This document shows positions 22,241-34,608 of a stretch of 64,000 bases of DNA, one piece after another. Made by a program: the position numbers and the translations under genes. How positions within the stretch are numbered: position 1 is the stretch's first letter; each line of letters begins with the position of its first letter. Source of the stretch: Tretioscincus oriximinensis (taxonomy: Eukaryota > Chordata > Lepidosauria > Squamata > Gymnophthalmidae); assembly GCA_022410635.1 (NCBI GenBank), contig JAJVDF010000027.1, positions 1,905,025-1,969,024 of the forward strand, given 5' to 3'. The notes under the pieces were generated by a model that saw only the letters and a program-made list of their open reading frames with translations, ran no database searches and was not told the DNA's origin.

Positions 22241-22425
22241 CTGCAAGAGCAACCTTGGGGGGGGGGGGGAGGGGAGGGAGGAAGGGTGGGAGGGAAAAAA
22301 AGGGTTAGGGTTAGTATAGTAGAGACATAAGAATTGTATAATAAAATTGTATTTGAAATGAATATAATGTATATATGTATATATGCAACTTGCCTAAAAA
22401 TGAATAAAAATAATATATATATGTT
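22241..22425 (+). mobile_element. L1-type 3' UTR with G-run polypurine tract and A-rich tail
   Basis: A run of about 14 G, then GGGAGG-type repeats (22257-22292), precedes AATAAAA and an A/T-rich end. G-rich polypurine tracts capable of quadruplex folding are typical of L1 3' UTRs. GGGTTAGGGTTAG at 22300 is only two telomere-like units and is part of this tract. Confidence 0.65.
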
Positions 22426-22429
22426 AAGG

Positions 22430-24405
22430 GGTATTAATTAATACTCCTTACTTAATTTAGACATATGCAAATACAGAACATTATTTTTGCAATGTAGTTC
22501 AAGTCCCCAAAGTCTTAACAAATTCAGTCTGAACAAGGCAAGCAAAGGAGCTAAATATTATAATTTTTACTTGTGAAATAGGAAGTCTGCAAGTGACATT
22601 TCTATGGCTTAAAATGTAATTTGGCTACAACATAAGAAAAACCTCAAACCTAATACATTGCAGCATAATGTTCCCATGCATTGTTACCTACTGTATGTGG
22701 GTGCATTTGTGTTATTAGTGATCTGAATGCTTATCTAACATATAGTTGCCAAACTAGCCTACTTATACAAAGTGCTCTTTTATTCCAAGTATTTTGGACA
22801 ACTTTCTTTTTTCTTGTGGGCTTTCAGTTAGTGTGACAGAAACTAGTGTGATGTAGTAATATGCTCCATCCAGCCATCCTTTACAGAACATTGTGACTGA
22901 GGTAGTTCTATTCCAGCATTCGAATGAATTACAACAACTGTGTAATTGCTGGTTTCCTTAACTGCCTGTTTTACAATACCAGCAATTTGTTGCAAAACTT
23001 TTCAGCATAGCATCGTTTTCCATAATATGAAGAAAGCTGCATTTTTCTTACAGTGCAGTATGAAACTATATTACATGAAATCCTGTTGTACTTAATCTAC
23101 TGTGTTGGCTTCTTGGACTGCAGAGCTGGCATCCTATTCTTCACCAAAGCTAACTGGGGAAGTAGCTATTGAGAATACATTATTATACTCATAATAGCAC
23201 TTTGTTGTATTAAATGCAAATGAAGAGCAGAAGAAGGAGGAAGAAAAGGAGGAGAAGGATCAGAATTACTATAGCCTCTTCACCACTAAACTCATCCCTG
23301 TATTAGTTTAGTATTGTAGGACTTAGCTTATATTGGTTTGTGCTAAGTACATGCTCAGGAAGCCCAAGAGCAGAAGGGAGACCCCAATAAGCTTGTTTAC
23401 TAGTACCAAATCACCATTAATGTTGTCTTCTTGCAAAACGTCTTGCACAGTTAATAATGTGAAGGCATTTTGACGTGCTATTAGGCTATATCCATTAAAG
23501 TTTATGACTGAAAGTGCAATATCTTTTTTTTTCACTGGGCATAAACAGACTGCTCACATACTTATTTATTTGCATTTCTATACCCGAAGGTCTCACACAG
23601 CCATAGTTCTGGAACAATCCTGGCTGCTTGACAAGTAATATTTTATTTGGAAGTGATACTCCAGAGTGTGGATTCTAGGCCTTTGGGGTGGGAACTTGCA
23701 GTAACTGAACATAGCCTGAATCCATGGCAATCTCTGGTTGCTTTTTAGCTGTGGGCAATTAGTAGCCATAGTCTGTATAACTCTAAGATTGCATAATTAT
23801 GCAGAGATTTTTGAAATCAATGTTTTGCTTTTTCTGGTATAAAGTATGCTGCAGAACTACATATTAATATCACTGGAAAATGATTTCACTTTTGTTTTGT
23901 TGACATGTGAACACGCAACAAACATGCAAGATATTGGTTTGCTTTTTGAACTGGAAACCTCTGGGGTGTTGTGAGAACAAGAAAACCAAAGTCCACTGAT
24001 GTATAGTTTCATGCTATATTAACCAAATAAATGCCAAAGTTCTGGAGAAATATTTCATTATACTGGCAATAGAGGTGCAGCAAAATGTGACCATATTACA
24101 TGATTTTCTATGAAAAACATCAGAGTCTTTAACTTAAAGGAGAGAAAGATTAATTTGAATCTGGATTGTAACAGAGGTTAAGTGTAAGTTTGATGTTATG
24201 AAGATCATGCCCAAACAATAATTCTTCTAGTGAAATGACTCACATTCAAGCAGAGAAATTGGAGGACATGGTGAGGCAATGTTTGCATGATAGTCCTGAA
24301 GATTTAAAATTCCTTGGACAATCTTCAATATCCCACTTTTTTTTTAGGATTCACATTTGGAATAATATGGTATTGAATTATCTGTTTAAATCGAGCTTCT
24401 CTAAC
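22430..24405. other. Unassigned AT-rich DNA
   Basis: No coding or repeat assignment was made except a LINE-type tail complement at 23561-23605 (CTTATTTATTTGCATTTCTA then ACCCGAAGGTCTCA). That tail also occurs, in various states, at 51690, 51992 and 59942. Confidence 0.35.
23561..23605 (-). repeat. LINE/SINE 3' tail fragment (TTTA-type)
   Basis: ATTTATTTGCATTTCTATACC followed by CGAAGGTCTCA is the inverse of the TGAGACCTTCGGGTATA...AAATAAATAAATA tails at 51992-52050. The parent element was not identified. Confidence 0.55.
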
Positions 24406-24408
24406 TTT

Positions 24409-24628
24409 GGCTGCGTGCACACAATGACTTAAAAAACGCTACAAAGGTATAATCCAGAATTTAGCAATCGCATGTCCGTGCACACCAAACATGCATATTC
24501 TATGACCAATGTCCCAGTTCACTGATCTTGTCACAGTGTAGTCCAAGAATATTTTTTTGTACTCGCAGCAGCCAATAGAAACAACTGCTTATTTTAACAT
24601 CTCATGTCTAATTTGTGCACACGCATAT
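24409..24628. mobile_element. hAT-like short DNA transposon (candidate)
   Basis: The left end GGCTGCGTGCACACAATGAC is mirrored by GTCTAATTTGTGCACACGC on the right. The ends align as imperfect inverted repeats. No target duplication was confirmed. Confidence 0.4.
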
Positions 24629-24937
24629 GATGCTGAGATTACAGGGTTTCTCTGGAACGATGCCTGAATATCAGTGTAATAGTTTATTCCAGCAAAAATG
24701 GCATTTATTGCAGGTTGACTACTGAAAAATGCTTAGCATACGTGCTCGAGACTTCCTGATTGCATTACGAACGAGGTAGAAAACAGTCATGTGTTGTCGC
24801 TTTAAAATTCTTACCACGGTTAATTTTGTACTTTAGAACTATTTCTGTTATGAGCTTTCTGTTCAGAGGCCCGTTGAATACTGATCTATCAAATGGCAGC
24901 AGCACTTTTGAGTCTGAAATCTACACCACCATTTAGA

Positions 24938-25220
24938 GTCTTAAGAAGAAGAAGAAGAAGAGGNAGAAGAAGAAGAAGAAGTCCACCCAGTTGGACTCAA
25001 AGCGGCTTACAAGGCTGACATTCTATCTTCCCCACCAGGCTGTGGTGGTTCCCATTTATCTAGCTGCAGTCAGTTGCAATTTCTTGTAATTCTTGCTTTC
25101 GAATAGCTGGGTTGGCTAAAGCTACAGGCTCACCCCTCCCCATGTCTGACACAGGGCTTCAAAACTCAAACTCCTAGATGAGAGACCGTTTTCTTAGAAA
25201 CTGTGCCATTCATGCCTGCT
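24938..25220 (-). mobile_element. Sauria-type tRNA-derived SINE with (GAA)n tail
   Basis: On the plus strand it opens with an AAG/GAA microsatellite, the complement of the TTC-rich tail. Then come GGACTCAAAGCGGCTTACAAG (LINE-derived 3' part), ATCTTCCCCACCAGGCTGTGG, a TCACCCCTCCCCATGTC block and a tRNA-like head ending near 25215. Order and words match 39687-39990 in reverse. Confidence 0.8.
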
Positions 25221-25754
25221 GGAAATACACACATTTATTTTCTGGTTCAGTTCAGACTAAACTGCATATGGTGGAAACATGTTTGAATCAAACTTTGAAT
25301 ACCTCATAGTTTACAGTTCAGTTGTAATGTTCAACAAAATGTTCAGTGCAGGGAACAAATAAAGAAGAGAAAGAGTTTTATAGAAGTCGATCTGAATACT
25401 CCAAAATTGGCATAAAAGTCTGAGGGAGCCTGTCCCAGAGGGCAATTGTTCTTGCCCCTAAAAATTATTCTTTCATTTGTTCCATTGCTGGCATTTGCTA
25501 TTTTAATTATAAGAAATTAATGTGTGGAAGAAAAAAAACTGAGAACAAATGTGGCTGCCCCTCTGTTATCTGCATCCATAAGCAACATTATAAGATATGA
25601 TTACAAAAACATCTTGGCAAAAAACCTACAGTGAGCATCTCATGCCATCATGCCATCATTCTATCTTTTATAATTGGTAAGCAGCTTTGGAAATCAGAGG
25701 CGTGTATAATAAAATAATTATAAAACCAGATAAAGCAGGTGATTGTGCCTGTAG

Positions 25755-25890
25755 AATCAGCGGCATAAGCTTTCATAGATAATGAATCTGAAAGCACGTG
25801 TCACGTATTTCTTGTTAGTCTGTAAAATGCTAGAAGACCCAGACTTCTTCTTCTGGACCCAGACTAATATGACTATTTCTTTTAGATCTA
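25755..25890. mobile_element. Penelope-like element end, rearranged
   Basis: GGCATAAGCTTTCATAGAT is the minus-orientation PLE end seen at 33190. It is followed by TTGTTAGTCTGTAAAATGCTAG and AGACTAATATGACTATTTC, which read in plus orientation. The piece is a head-to-head PLE terminal junction like the one at 11199-11300, with an internal AGACTTCTTCTTCTGGACC insert. Confidence 0.6.
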
Positions 25891-28800
25891 CCTGTGAGAT
25901 GAGCTATGTTGTTTCCTTAACCAAAGGTCAGTGTAATGTGGCATACTTCCTATAAGATCAGATCAGAAGTATCCTTCAACATCATATTTTTTACATTGAG
26001 ATGCCTGCTGGAGATTGAACTTGGTAAGTTTTGTTTTTGAAATATTTGTTCCTGACAAAAAGCAATTTTGTATTCATACATATCTAAATATTTATATGTA
26101 ACTCATCACTCAAAGCTTTCATGGCACGTCACAACATTAAATAAATCACTGAATATTTGGAATATTTAGCAGATAAATGGTTATTCAAGTGTCCATATTC
26201 AGACCAATGTAGCTTTTGAAAAAGTGGTACTAGTAGTCTAACTTTCTACCAGAGAGTTAAAGTTTGTGCACATTATTTTTTCTCTCTCTTTTTTAACATA
26301 CTGCCTTTTCAAATTTTGCTTGAAGCTCTTTACAACTTCATAAAAAAGGGGGAAAAACATAAATCACAATACCAACATCATAAGATATAATAATGTAATA
26401 CTAGAGGCATCAACAAAACACAAGAAACACAGGGTGAAACAATAAAATATTCAAATCAAACAACTATTCTTCTTTCTCTCTTCTGACCACCACCTGTGAG
26501 CCTCAGGTGAGGAATCTCAGGACATAAACCTTTTGGCCTACATCCTTGGATTATGTTGCTCTATATGCAAACTTAATTACCTGTAAGAAGATGGGAAGGG
26601 GATGGGGAGGAACTAGGGAAGAAACTCCAATAAAGCTAATAGTTCCCAACTGAAAATACTGAAATCTTCACAACATCTTTAATTCAGACATTTATTTTTT
26701 ATAGACCTGGTTATTTGTAAGAATTTTTAAACCTGCATTTTATCCTGGTTCAGTCCTGTAAGTCATGCTATGCTGAGGAAGACCAAAGCAAATCATGTAT
26801 GCTAGTGAAAGAGAAAATGCTGGACTATTTGAGTTTCTGGACAAGGATGCATCCAGAAAACATGTCTTTGTAGTGCTGCTAAAGGCCTTCCTCATGTTGT
26901 CTACAAGACCATGGCAACAGTCCTAAGAACTCATGGGCTGGTGTCGGATGTTCGGGATTCTGTTAGCCTAAAATTCCAGGATCTGCACAATTCACTTAGG
27001 CATGCTGTGCCGAATTCTTACATCTGCCTTATTCACAGTGTGAGGTGTCTGTTGGCATCATGCATGCACTCTGTACTTGTTATGATGCCACAGCACTATA
27101 TACCTCAGGTATACTGCTTTCCTCATGATTTTTAAAAATGGGTATAACTTTTTTGCAATATCCTTGTGATAGGACACAATGAGTGCCACCAAAATATGTG
27201 GCACCCATACCTTCCTACCTCTAAGAAAGTATGAAAAATAAAAAAGTGGAAGCACCCCAAAACCTTTCTTATGGCTTCAAATTGTAATTGCTCCAAATTT
27301 TATATAACAAAAGCATAACGTGAGTACAGCTAATGTTTAAAAGTGGATGGTGTAAAAAGGATCATTACATAACTATTGACTTTAGAACTTACTGTAGGTC
27401 TCAGAGAGAAGCTGAGCAAAATAAATATACTTGGTGATTTCTCTTTTTCATATTTGTTCTGGTTCTCCTGCATGACAAGCATAGTTTGGGTACAGCAAAA
27501 TTTAGGCTACTTCCCCACCTGTACATTTCCTCCACTCTGCAACGCTTAAAAAAAACAAATACATTGGCTTGCCCCAGAAAGCACTGCTGTGCATCCCTGA
27601 CTACAACCCCCAGAATACCCTGTAACCCTGCCTGCTTGTCTGCACAGACAAGAGCCAATGAAATCTTTAGAAATCTATACAGTTTGCATAAACCCAGCCC
27701 TCCAGTCCTTATTCTGGGCTCCATGTGGAAATTGCATGTTATAAGGAGGCTGTTTATTGCGCTCTAAAGACATTTAAAGTGCATGGAAGGCTCCATGGGC
27801 CAGACTTCTCTAAACTCGCCTCCAAAGTCAGAAAACAGAACATGGGGATTGGGCCACAGACGGATCATATGCTTTTCAGCCTTTTTAAAGATTTTGCCTA
27901 AGATTTAACAATCCATGCAGGAAATATAATGTCTGGAAAAGCATAACCGCCCAGTCATGTGCATGTATTCAGAATTTTTCAGGTATCTATTTCCTTTTCT
28001 TTGATTTTAAAGTTGGGAGAGAGGCAGAACAACTAGATTTTATTCTTAGTTGTACTGCTAAAGTCTGGCACAACTAAAATCCCTTTCCCTATACCATTGG
28101 CTTTGGCTATCTTACTTCTGGAGTCTCTGCACTACTGCTTTCTTTGTTTTAGAAGTCTTCAGGACGAATAAATATGAATCTTGGGGGTTTGCATAAGAGC
28201 AGAAAATCTTATAGGAAAACTCAGCTAATTAGGCATGATTAAAGCAATCTTTGCCAAACATTTAAAGCAGGGCTTCTTTTTCACTTGTTTTTCACTTTCT
28301 TTCTTCCCATCTTACTGAGGCAACCTAGAAACTCAAGCTGATTGTTTATTGATTGTTAAAACTTTATGCTGTTCCTTACACCATTTAAGGCTGTTTTAAT
28401 TCAGTTTTTGATTGTTTCAATTTTACTTTTAATAAAAGTAGCATTGTTTTAAGAACCTGATTGGTAATTTTCTACTTCCCTAAAATCGCTGCCAATTGCT
28501 TCTCTGTATGAACCAAGCTCAAAATCTTAAGATTCCAAGCCCTTTGAGAATATTTGGTAAGACAAACTCTTGCAGACTCTGACTTTGATATGCCTTAAGC
28601 TGTTGAACTGTTGCCACTTGTTTAATATTCTTTTTTTTATTCAGGGTGTCTAACTGGAGACCCTCCAGATGCTTCTGAACCACAGCTCCCAGCATTCCAT
28701 TTGGCTCAATATCCAATTTTTTGGGTATGCAGGAATAATGCATTTCAGGTAGTGTTGTATTCCAAAATATACAAGTGCTGTGTAATTGTGAGGTTTCCCA

Positions 28801-29110
28801 AGCTAGGGTAGAAACACTGGCCCTCAGCTCTCACCTTGGTAGCTTGGACAAAAACCTAAATCCAGAACCAAAATGAAATGTTCAAGAGCTATAAAAAAGT
28901 TTTTGTTTTATTGCAAAGCAAAGGTATAGTCCAGAAAAAAAGCATTCTCAATCACCTCAGTCCTGGCAGGTAACTTGCATTTCAAAGTACAGTAGAAAAA
29001 GTATTCAGGTTACAAACACAGCAAAAAAGAATAATGTTAAAAGACTCACTTAACCATCTTTAACCTCTCCCTGCTATTACATCAGGTGTTACCAATCTAC
29101 CAATCAAATG
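25891..29110. other. Unassigned DNA with a few weak repeat signals
   Basis: A LINE 3'-like antisense segment is possible near 26300-26450 (TTTGCTTGAAGCTCTTTACAAC then A-rich). A GC-richer stretch at 27500-27780 begins TAGGCTACTTCCCCACC and carries GACTACAACCCCCAGAATAC, a motif like that of R1-R3. CCACAGCTCCCAGCATTCC at 28680 lies in another transposon-like patch. No gene is supported. Confidence 0.35.
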
Positions 29111-29122
29111 ATGTTCCTTGCA

Positions 29123-29314
29123 TAGGCTGACCAGATGACCCTCTTTTGGGGTGGTGGTGTGGAAACCCAGTTTTGGGGTGCCTCCCAGTTTTTGGCGAGG
29201 AAAAGATTTTCCCAAAAAAAAATTTTTTTTCATTTTTTTTTCCTCAGCAAAAACTGGGAGGCACCCCAAAACCGGGTTTTCACACCCCCAAAAAGGGTTC
29301 ATCTGGTCAGCCTA
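29123..29314. mobile_element. Fold-back hAT-like MITE, copy F1
   Basis: This is an almost complete palindrome. It starts TAGGCTGACCAGATGACCC and ends in the inverse (CATCTGGTCAGCCTA). The arms of about 85 bases share TTTTGGGGTGCCTCCCAG / CTGGGAGGCACCCC, joined by an A/T loop. TCCTTGCA occurs directly on both sides (29115-29122 and 29315-29322), a perfect 8-bp target duplication. Eight-base duplications and TAGG starts point to the hAT superfamily. Copies F2 and F3 are at 30855 and 53199. Confidence 0.85.
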
Positions 29315-29765
29315 TCCTTGCAAGTGATCTCACTAAGAGTAACTACCCCTCCTAAATTGAAAACACCTTGTTGTTTTCCTAACCGTGTCCTTCTTCTTGC
29401 AGCTGGACCAATTCTCTCTTTGAAGTAGATTTTTCCCAGTTTTGAACTTAAAAGTTGTCCTTTTTCTTTTACTAGAGGCTAAAACAAAAATGGCTCTGAT
29501 CTTGCTAACAAACTTATATACATTTATCTGTACATAAATCTTACAGTACTAAATAAGCAATAGCTCCATGTAACCCATGTTTCTTAAATCCTAGTGCATA
29601 AGGGATTTGGTAGAAATTGTTTTTTCATCTTACTGAAGCAGAATCCTCTCAGGTCACTGGTACTGCTCTATTATCTTTGGCAAGCCAGTTCTGGAGATTG
29701 TGTGGTGACACTAGGAAGTAAACCCCCAGAATTCATATGATATGCTCTATTAGTACTGATTTATA

Positions 29766-29834
29766 TACTGCTCAAAACAATTAAGGGAACACTGTTATGT
29801 TAAAGTGTTTCTTTAATTGTTCCTTTGAGCAGTA
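29766..29834. mobile_element. Tc1/mariner-like hairpin MITE
   Basis: TACTGCTCAAAACAATTAAG at the left is mirrored by CTTTAATTGTTCCTTTGAGCAGTA at the right, giving a near-complete hairpin of 69 bases flanked by TA on each side. TA targets and a CTGCTCAAA...AAGGGAAC terminal repeat are features of Tc1-like elements. A sister copy is at 53916-53993. Confidence 0.75.
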
Positions 29835-30845
29835 TATTTAGAAATAAGCAAAGTGATATAGGGAGAATGAGAGGTGACCCTGAACAAGTGTCCTGTTATA
29901 TCTGTAGATGCCAGAATCCCACGAATGTCAGCAAAATTCATAAATGTAATAGTTTATTTAAATGTGGTTTTGCTCCTCAAACTTCCACAATATCTGATTT
30001 AAAACTTCAAATTGGCATCTATACTCAGAGGAAAAACAGAGGAGTTTTATCTCTGTGTAGCCATTTATATCAAAAAGCCCTCAAAACCTTTAGAAATTCT
30101 TATTCCAAATTGTTCCAGATATCACAGTAACAACTGTAGCTATGCTGAAGCTGGTCACTTCTTTTTAGAAAACTTGCTAGTCACACTTTTACCCAAAGCA
30201 TATTTCTGCTGCATTTGTTTTCACTCCATTGAAGACTTATGCTGGCATAGCAGTGAAAAATGAGTCATTCCTACCCTGTGTTATCTAGAAACAAAATGTC
30301 AATGCAGCCATTCACTTTTCATTTTCCTCCATAACCAAAGGCTAGCTGGACCAATTTTAAATTCCCTCTAATTCATTGGGACAAATCACTGCATTTTGTG
30401 ACTTTTGCTTCACAGGAATAATGTGTTAGTCTGATTTCCCATGTTGTTTTCTTTGCAGTCTCCTGATTAAGGTAAATTAATTCTTGGTTTGTACAAGAGA
30501 GCATATTAAGCCAAAAGGGGCAGAGCCACTCATATAGGTAATAAACAGACTTCATACTTCCCAATAATGATGGGAATTTGTGTTGAAGCAAAAGGGGTAT
30601 AATTCACCCTGACAGCTGAGACAAGAAATATAATGTGTGTATTTAATGGCAAAACTGGGTGGTTGTTTTTGTTGTCTTATTTTTGAAAAAGAAGAAAAAA
30701 AGAGCCAAACCTAGTTCCCATGACAACTACCACACTATATAATTCTGAAGCTGAAGGAAGGCTTGAGCCTTGTGGGGGGGTTTTAAGGCCATTTAAGTTT
30801 TTCATTTTAAAAAGGTTAAAAACTTGATACAGATTGTTTTCATGG
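29835..30845. other. Unassigned sequence between MITEs
   Basis: Overlapping ORFs of 72-101 codons at 29825-30263 lack motifs. The stretch is AT-rich and no repeat was identified. Confidence 0.35.
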
Positions 30846-30854
30846 TTAGATATA

Positions 30855-31042
30855 TAGGCTGACCAGATGACCCCTTTTTGATGTGTGTGTGTTGAAAACC
30901 CCTTTTTGGGGTGCCTCCCAGTTTTTTCTGAGGAATTTTTTTTAAAAAAAATTTTAAATATTTTTTCCTCAGAAAAAAATGGGAGGCACCCCAAAAACGG
31001 GTTTTCAAGCACCCCCCCAAAAGGGGTCATCTGGTCAGCCTA
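30855..31042. mobile_element. Fold-back hAT-like MITE, copy F2
   Basis: It shares the TAGGCTGACCAGATGACCCC end and the GGGGTGCCTCCCAG / TGGGAGGCACCCC arms with F1. TTAGATATA lies directly on both sides (30846-30854 and 31043-31051), containing the 8-bp target duplication. The ORFs on its minus strand come from the hairpin. Confidence 0.85.
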
Positions 31043-31051
31043 TTAGATATA

Positions 31052-31914
31052 TAAAAGAAGTTTAAATGACAAAGGTGACAAAGGCACATGGTTTTCCTAC
31101 TACATTGTTAGCAACAATATGATCACTTCATCCAACTTGCCAATGAAGTTTTTGCAAAACACCCAGAAGTTTTTGCAATGCACCTGGAAAAAAGGTTCTT
31201 TCTCCTTTGTCATCAGCCAGGGAGACGAGAAGCCTCGGGACTATCAGGAAACTGTAAGAAGATGCATTCACAAGACAATAAAAATCGCATAACGAGCACG
31301 CTCAGTATTTACTTCCTGGTTAGTCACCTGGTCTGTCCCACGTGGATTTAAAGGTTCCCTAATGGTTTGTTTGCAAAAGGATGAGGCTTGTTATTGGGTT
31401 ACTTCAGAACTTAACACCATTGTGATTTTTAACATGTCGTGTGGTGGGCCCCCAAAACATAAAATGTGATATTTTAATGTTTCAGTTCTCTTAGTTTTTG
31501 GATGCTTTCATCAAAAAGTATTCTACTGATGCAGGTAATATCAGTTTGGGGGGGAGAATTAAATTTATGGACATGAATGCGCATGGACCTTTCGGCATTA
31601 GCCAGTTTTAAGTAACCTGTCCCATGATGGGCTACCAGTAGTGATTTAACTTTGTAGTTGTCGTAAAACATAAATTTTAGAAGATGGCAATGAAAATTCC
31701 TGATATGAATATAAGCTGACCTGGGATGGTCCAAGGTAGTCCAAGGCACCTCACCTTTTTTTCCATGTAATTCCCTGGGAACAGCTAGTATCAAAGTGCA
31801 TTATACATCTATCTGAAAGTGCCATATAAATCAAACTTTGACAGTGAAAAGGAAGGAACGAAGGAGGGAGGGGATGAACTACCTTCATACACAAGAAGAA
31901 ATAAAATACCTATG
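31052..31914. other. Unassigned sequence
   Basis: A minus-strand ORF of 106 codons (31474-31794) shows no known motif and no supporting splice or start context. Nothing else was recognised. Confidence 0.35.
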
Positions 31915-32100
31915 CACACAAGAACATAAGAGGGGCCCTGGTGAGTTGGGCCAGAGCCCTTCTCACACAGTGGCCTTCCAGCTGCACTTGGACAGTCACA
32001 AGTAAAAGAAGACAATCCCCCTCAACTCCCTGCAGAGGGTACTCTAGGAATATTGCCTATTGCTCCATCTTGGATGTAGTATCAAAAGATCCATTCTAGG
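31915..32100 (-). mobile_element. CR1-type LINE 3' end
   Basis: The plus strand opens with AAGAACATAAGAGGGGCCC. The inverse is a TCTTATGTTCT tail of 8-bp units, typical of CR1-clade ends. GGCCAGAGCCCTTCTCACAC, CTGCAGAGGGTA and TATTGCCTATTGCTCCATC blocks follow, shared with 36246-36600 and 47545-47760. Confidence 0.65.
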
Positions 32101-33169
32101 AGCTGTTTATTCTCTTGGTTTTTATAGCTATTTTATGCATGGCTGTTTTTATAATAAACCAAACATAAAAAGCAGTTTTAGTATGTTCTTTTGCTACGTA
32201 CTGATCTTTAGTACTATCAGGTTCGTCATGAAAACTATCCAATTTGGATCAAAGCTGGTTTAATAGAAACAAATGTTTGCCATTCATATTTCAATATTTC
32301 CCCCGTGGACTGGACATAAAGTTATCTCCATATAACTCACACCTCCCTTTTCTAGACTCTAAGCTCCACCCCCAGTGCTCAGCTTTCTGTCTGACTCTTA
32401 GAAATTTAAAGGAGCCAAGTCCTATTTAGACTGATTTCATTACAGAGTCATATTAAATCAATTTCTATTAAATAGTATGCAAAACTGATGACCAAACGTA
32501 TGAACCATAAGCATGTATTTTCTTCCTATTTTTTTTAAAAGTCTTAGGCTCTGGAGCTGCTTGTCTATTGATGAATGTGTTCTCTTTAGACTATAGGAAG
32601 ATTATACATGCATCTATGTGGCAGTGGTTTAAATATTAAAATTGTCCCTTTAGGCCAAAAACTTCCAAAGTTTTCTGAACAACCATAAGTTTTGTCACTA
32701 TTTTTTATTATTAACTGAACTGAGGATTTTGAGATTTTTAAGTACTAGTTCATCATGGATAAAATAAAGCAGATTACAAATCCATTGTTAATTAATACAA
32801 AAACATTGCAGTGTAATGGGATTAGCAGTAAAGAAATTGGAACATTAGCACTTTGAAAACATTTGATCAAGCTAAGAGCAGATATTTTAAATTGGCATGA
32901 GTCTAGAAGTTTATCATTGTTTTGTTCTATATTGATGTTTTTGAGCCATCACAAACAAACTGGATGAGATGGAACACAAATGTGTAAGTAAATGAATGTG
33001 CATAAACTGATAGACTTTGGAGTAATCTGTCATCAGGGGAGGGAAAATTTGTTTCTTGTGGGTTAAGTAAAAAGGGAGCTTGTGAAGAATTGCAGATGAG
33101 ATTTATGAACCAACTTGCTCCCTTTTATTCACTCTGAAAATTGCAGTTATATTTGTGGCTGGAACAGCT
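32101..33169. other. Unassigned AT-rich DNA
   Basis: No gene or repeat recognised; only short ORFs. Confidence 0.35.
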
Positions 33170-33423
33170 GCATAGAGACTAATAGGAGAAAAGTGGGTGG
33201 CATAAGCTTTCATAGACATGTCTACTTCTTCAGATGCTGAGAGTCTAATGTCAGGGTCAGGTTTTTATAGAAAACTGTGACAGAGCATATGCAAATTGAT
33301 GGGGTATGAACTCCAGGTTAGAAAAACAGGTAAACAGCAGAAACTAATCCTCTCATGTGAAAAAGTCCCTGGGGCAACAAGAGGCAGTGTCTGGTAGTAA
33401 ATCAATCAAATACTTAACAGGTG

Positions 33424-34098
33424 TCATAAAAATGTATTATTGGCTAGGAAACCATTATCTTTATTAAGTCCTTTGTTGTTGTCTTGGAACTTATGAATGT
33501 ATTCAAGTTCTGCTACTTCTCTTTCAAATCTTCCTTTGTAGTTTCTTTNTTCAAGGACTGCAGTCCTGAGGTCNGAGAGAGAATGTCCTGGAAGGTTGAA
33601 GTGATCAGCAACTGGTTTCTGTGAGTTGCCATTTCGAATATGTGATTTGTGTTCATTTATTCTCTGGCATAGGGATTGTCCTGTTTGCCCAATGTAGAGT
33701 GTTGAGGGGCTATGTTGGCAGAAAATGGAATACACCACATTAGAAGACAAGCATGTAAAAGTGCCTCTAATATTGGGGGTGGTGTTATCAGGTCCCGTGA
33801 TTACATTGCCAGGGTGGATGTGTAAGCAGAGTTGACATCTGGGTTTGTGACAGGGCCTAGTTCCCATTTCTCCATCCATGTTCTGTGTCCTCTGGATGAG
33901 TAGTTGTTTGAGGTTGGGTGGTTGTTTGTAAGCCAGCAAAGGTTTACCACTAAGTGCTCTTGAGAGAGCAGCGTTCTTATCTAAAATAGGTTGAAGTTCA
34001 TTTGTTATGTATTTGAGGGGCCCCAATTGTAAGCTGTATGGAGTTCTGTTGTTTTCTGTCCTCAATCTGTCCTGTAATAGGTTGGTTCTGGGTATCAT
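33424..34098 (-). pseudogene. PLE C-terminal region with GIY-YIG endonuclease
   Basis: The 224-residue frame starts in the RT thumb-like region (LQLGPLKYITNELQPILDK). It then has CHKPRCQLCLHIHP, the Cys/His linker motif common in PLEs, at about residues 82-95. The GIY-YIG module follows at about 117-200: VVYSIFCQ (first strand), LYIGQTGQSLCQRINEHK (YIG plus the catalytic Arg region) and FEREVAELEYIHKF (the likely catalytic Glu region). The frame is open to the stop apart from two unresolved residues. The start codon chosen by the frame is arbitrary because the true protein begins in the RT upstream. This endonuclease would nick target DNA in the nucleus. It is not a host gene. Confidence 0.85.
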
Positions 34099-34347
34099 TC
34101 TGGCTCTGTTGATTTGTTTTTTTTTACTTCATGTAGTCTTGCTGTAGTCTCTGTCCTTTGGATCTGAACAGATGCGATTATACCTGAGAGCTTGGCTGTA
34201 GACAATGGATTTGGTTGTGTGTTCAGGGAGGAAACTAGAGGCGTATAAGTAGGTGTATCGATCAGTGGGTTTGCGATACAGAGTTGTGCTCAGATATTCG
34301 TTGTGCAATTTTATGGTGGTGTACAGAAAGTGAACTTGCTCCCTAGA

Positions 34348-34608
34348 TCATTCCAAGCTGAGATTAATGGTAGGGTGGAAGCTATTGAAATTTTGGTGGA
34401 ATGCCCTTAGTGAGTCGTTCCCATGAATCCAGATTATAAAGATGTCATCGATGGATATTAAGTAAAGTAGAGTTTTCTGGGTGCAGGAGCTGAGAAAGCG
34501 TTGTTCTAGATCAGCCATAAAGTTGTTGGCATATTGGGGTGCCATACGTGTACCCATGGCGGTACCATTAGTTTGGAGATATATGTTACTGTCAGAACAG
34601 TCCTGCAA
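34348..34608 (-). pseudogene. PLE reverse-transcriptase core fragment
   Basis: The product contains NGTAMGTRMAPQYANNFMAD, the conserved RT block before the catalytic site, and YLISIDDIFIIW, where DD supplies metal-binding aspartates. The spacing of about 35 residues between them is normal. Upstream RT motifs are missing because the element is truncated near 34615. It belongs with the GIY-YIG part downstream in transcription, separated by frame breaks at 34100-34345. Confidence 0.85.

Noticed and set aside
22295..22312. Interstitial telomere repeat
   Set aside because: Only two TTAGGG-like units, within the polypurine L1 3' UTR.
27401..27767. Overlapping ORFs of 93 and 107 codons on opposite strands
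   Set aside because: No motif or splice context; probably both due to local composition of a degraded repeat.
29060..29428. Overlapping ORFs on both strands encoding similar Phe-rich peptides
   Set aside because: They arise from the palindromic F1 MITE; the same effect occurs at 30677-31030 and 53181-53366.
31474..31794. 106-codon minus-strand ORF as a gene
   Set aside because: No motif, no promoter or splice support, and average composition for the region.
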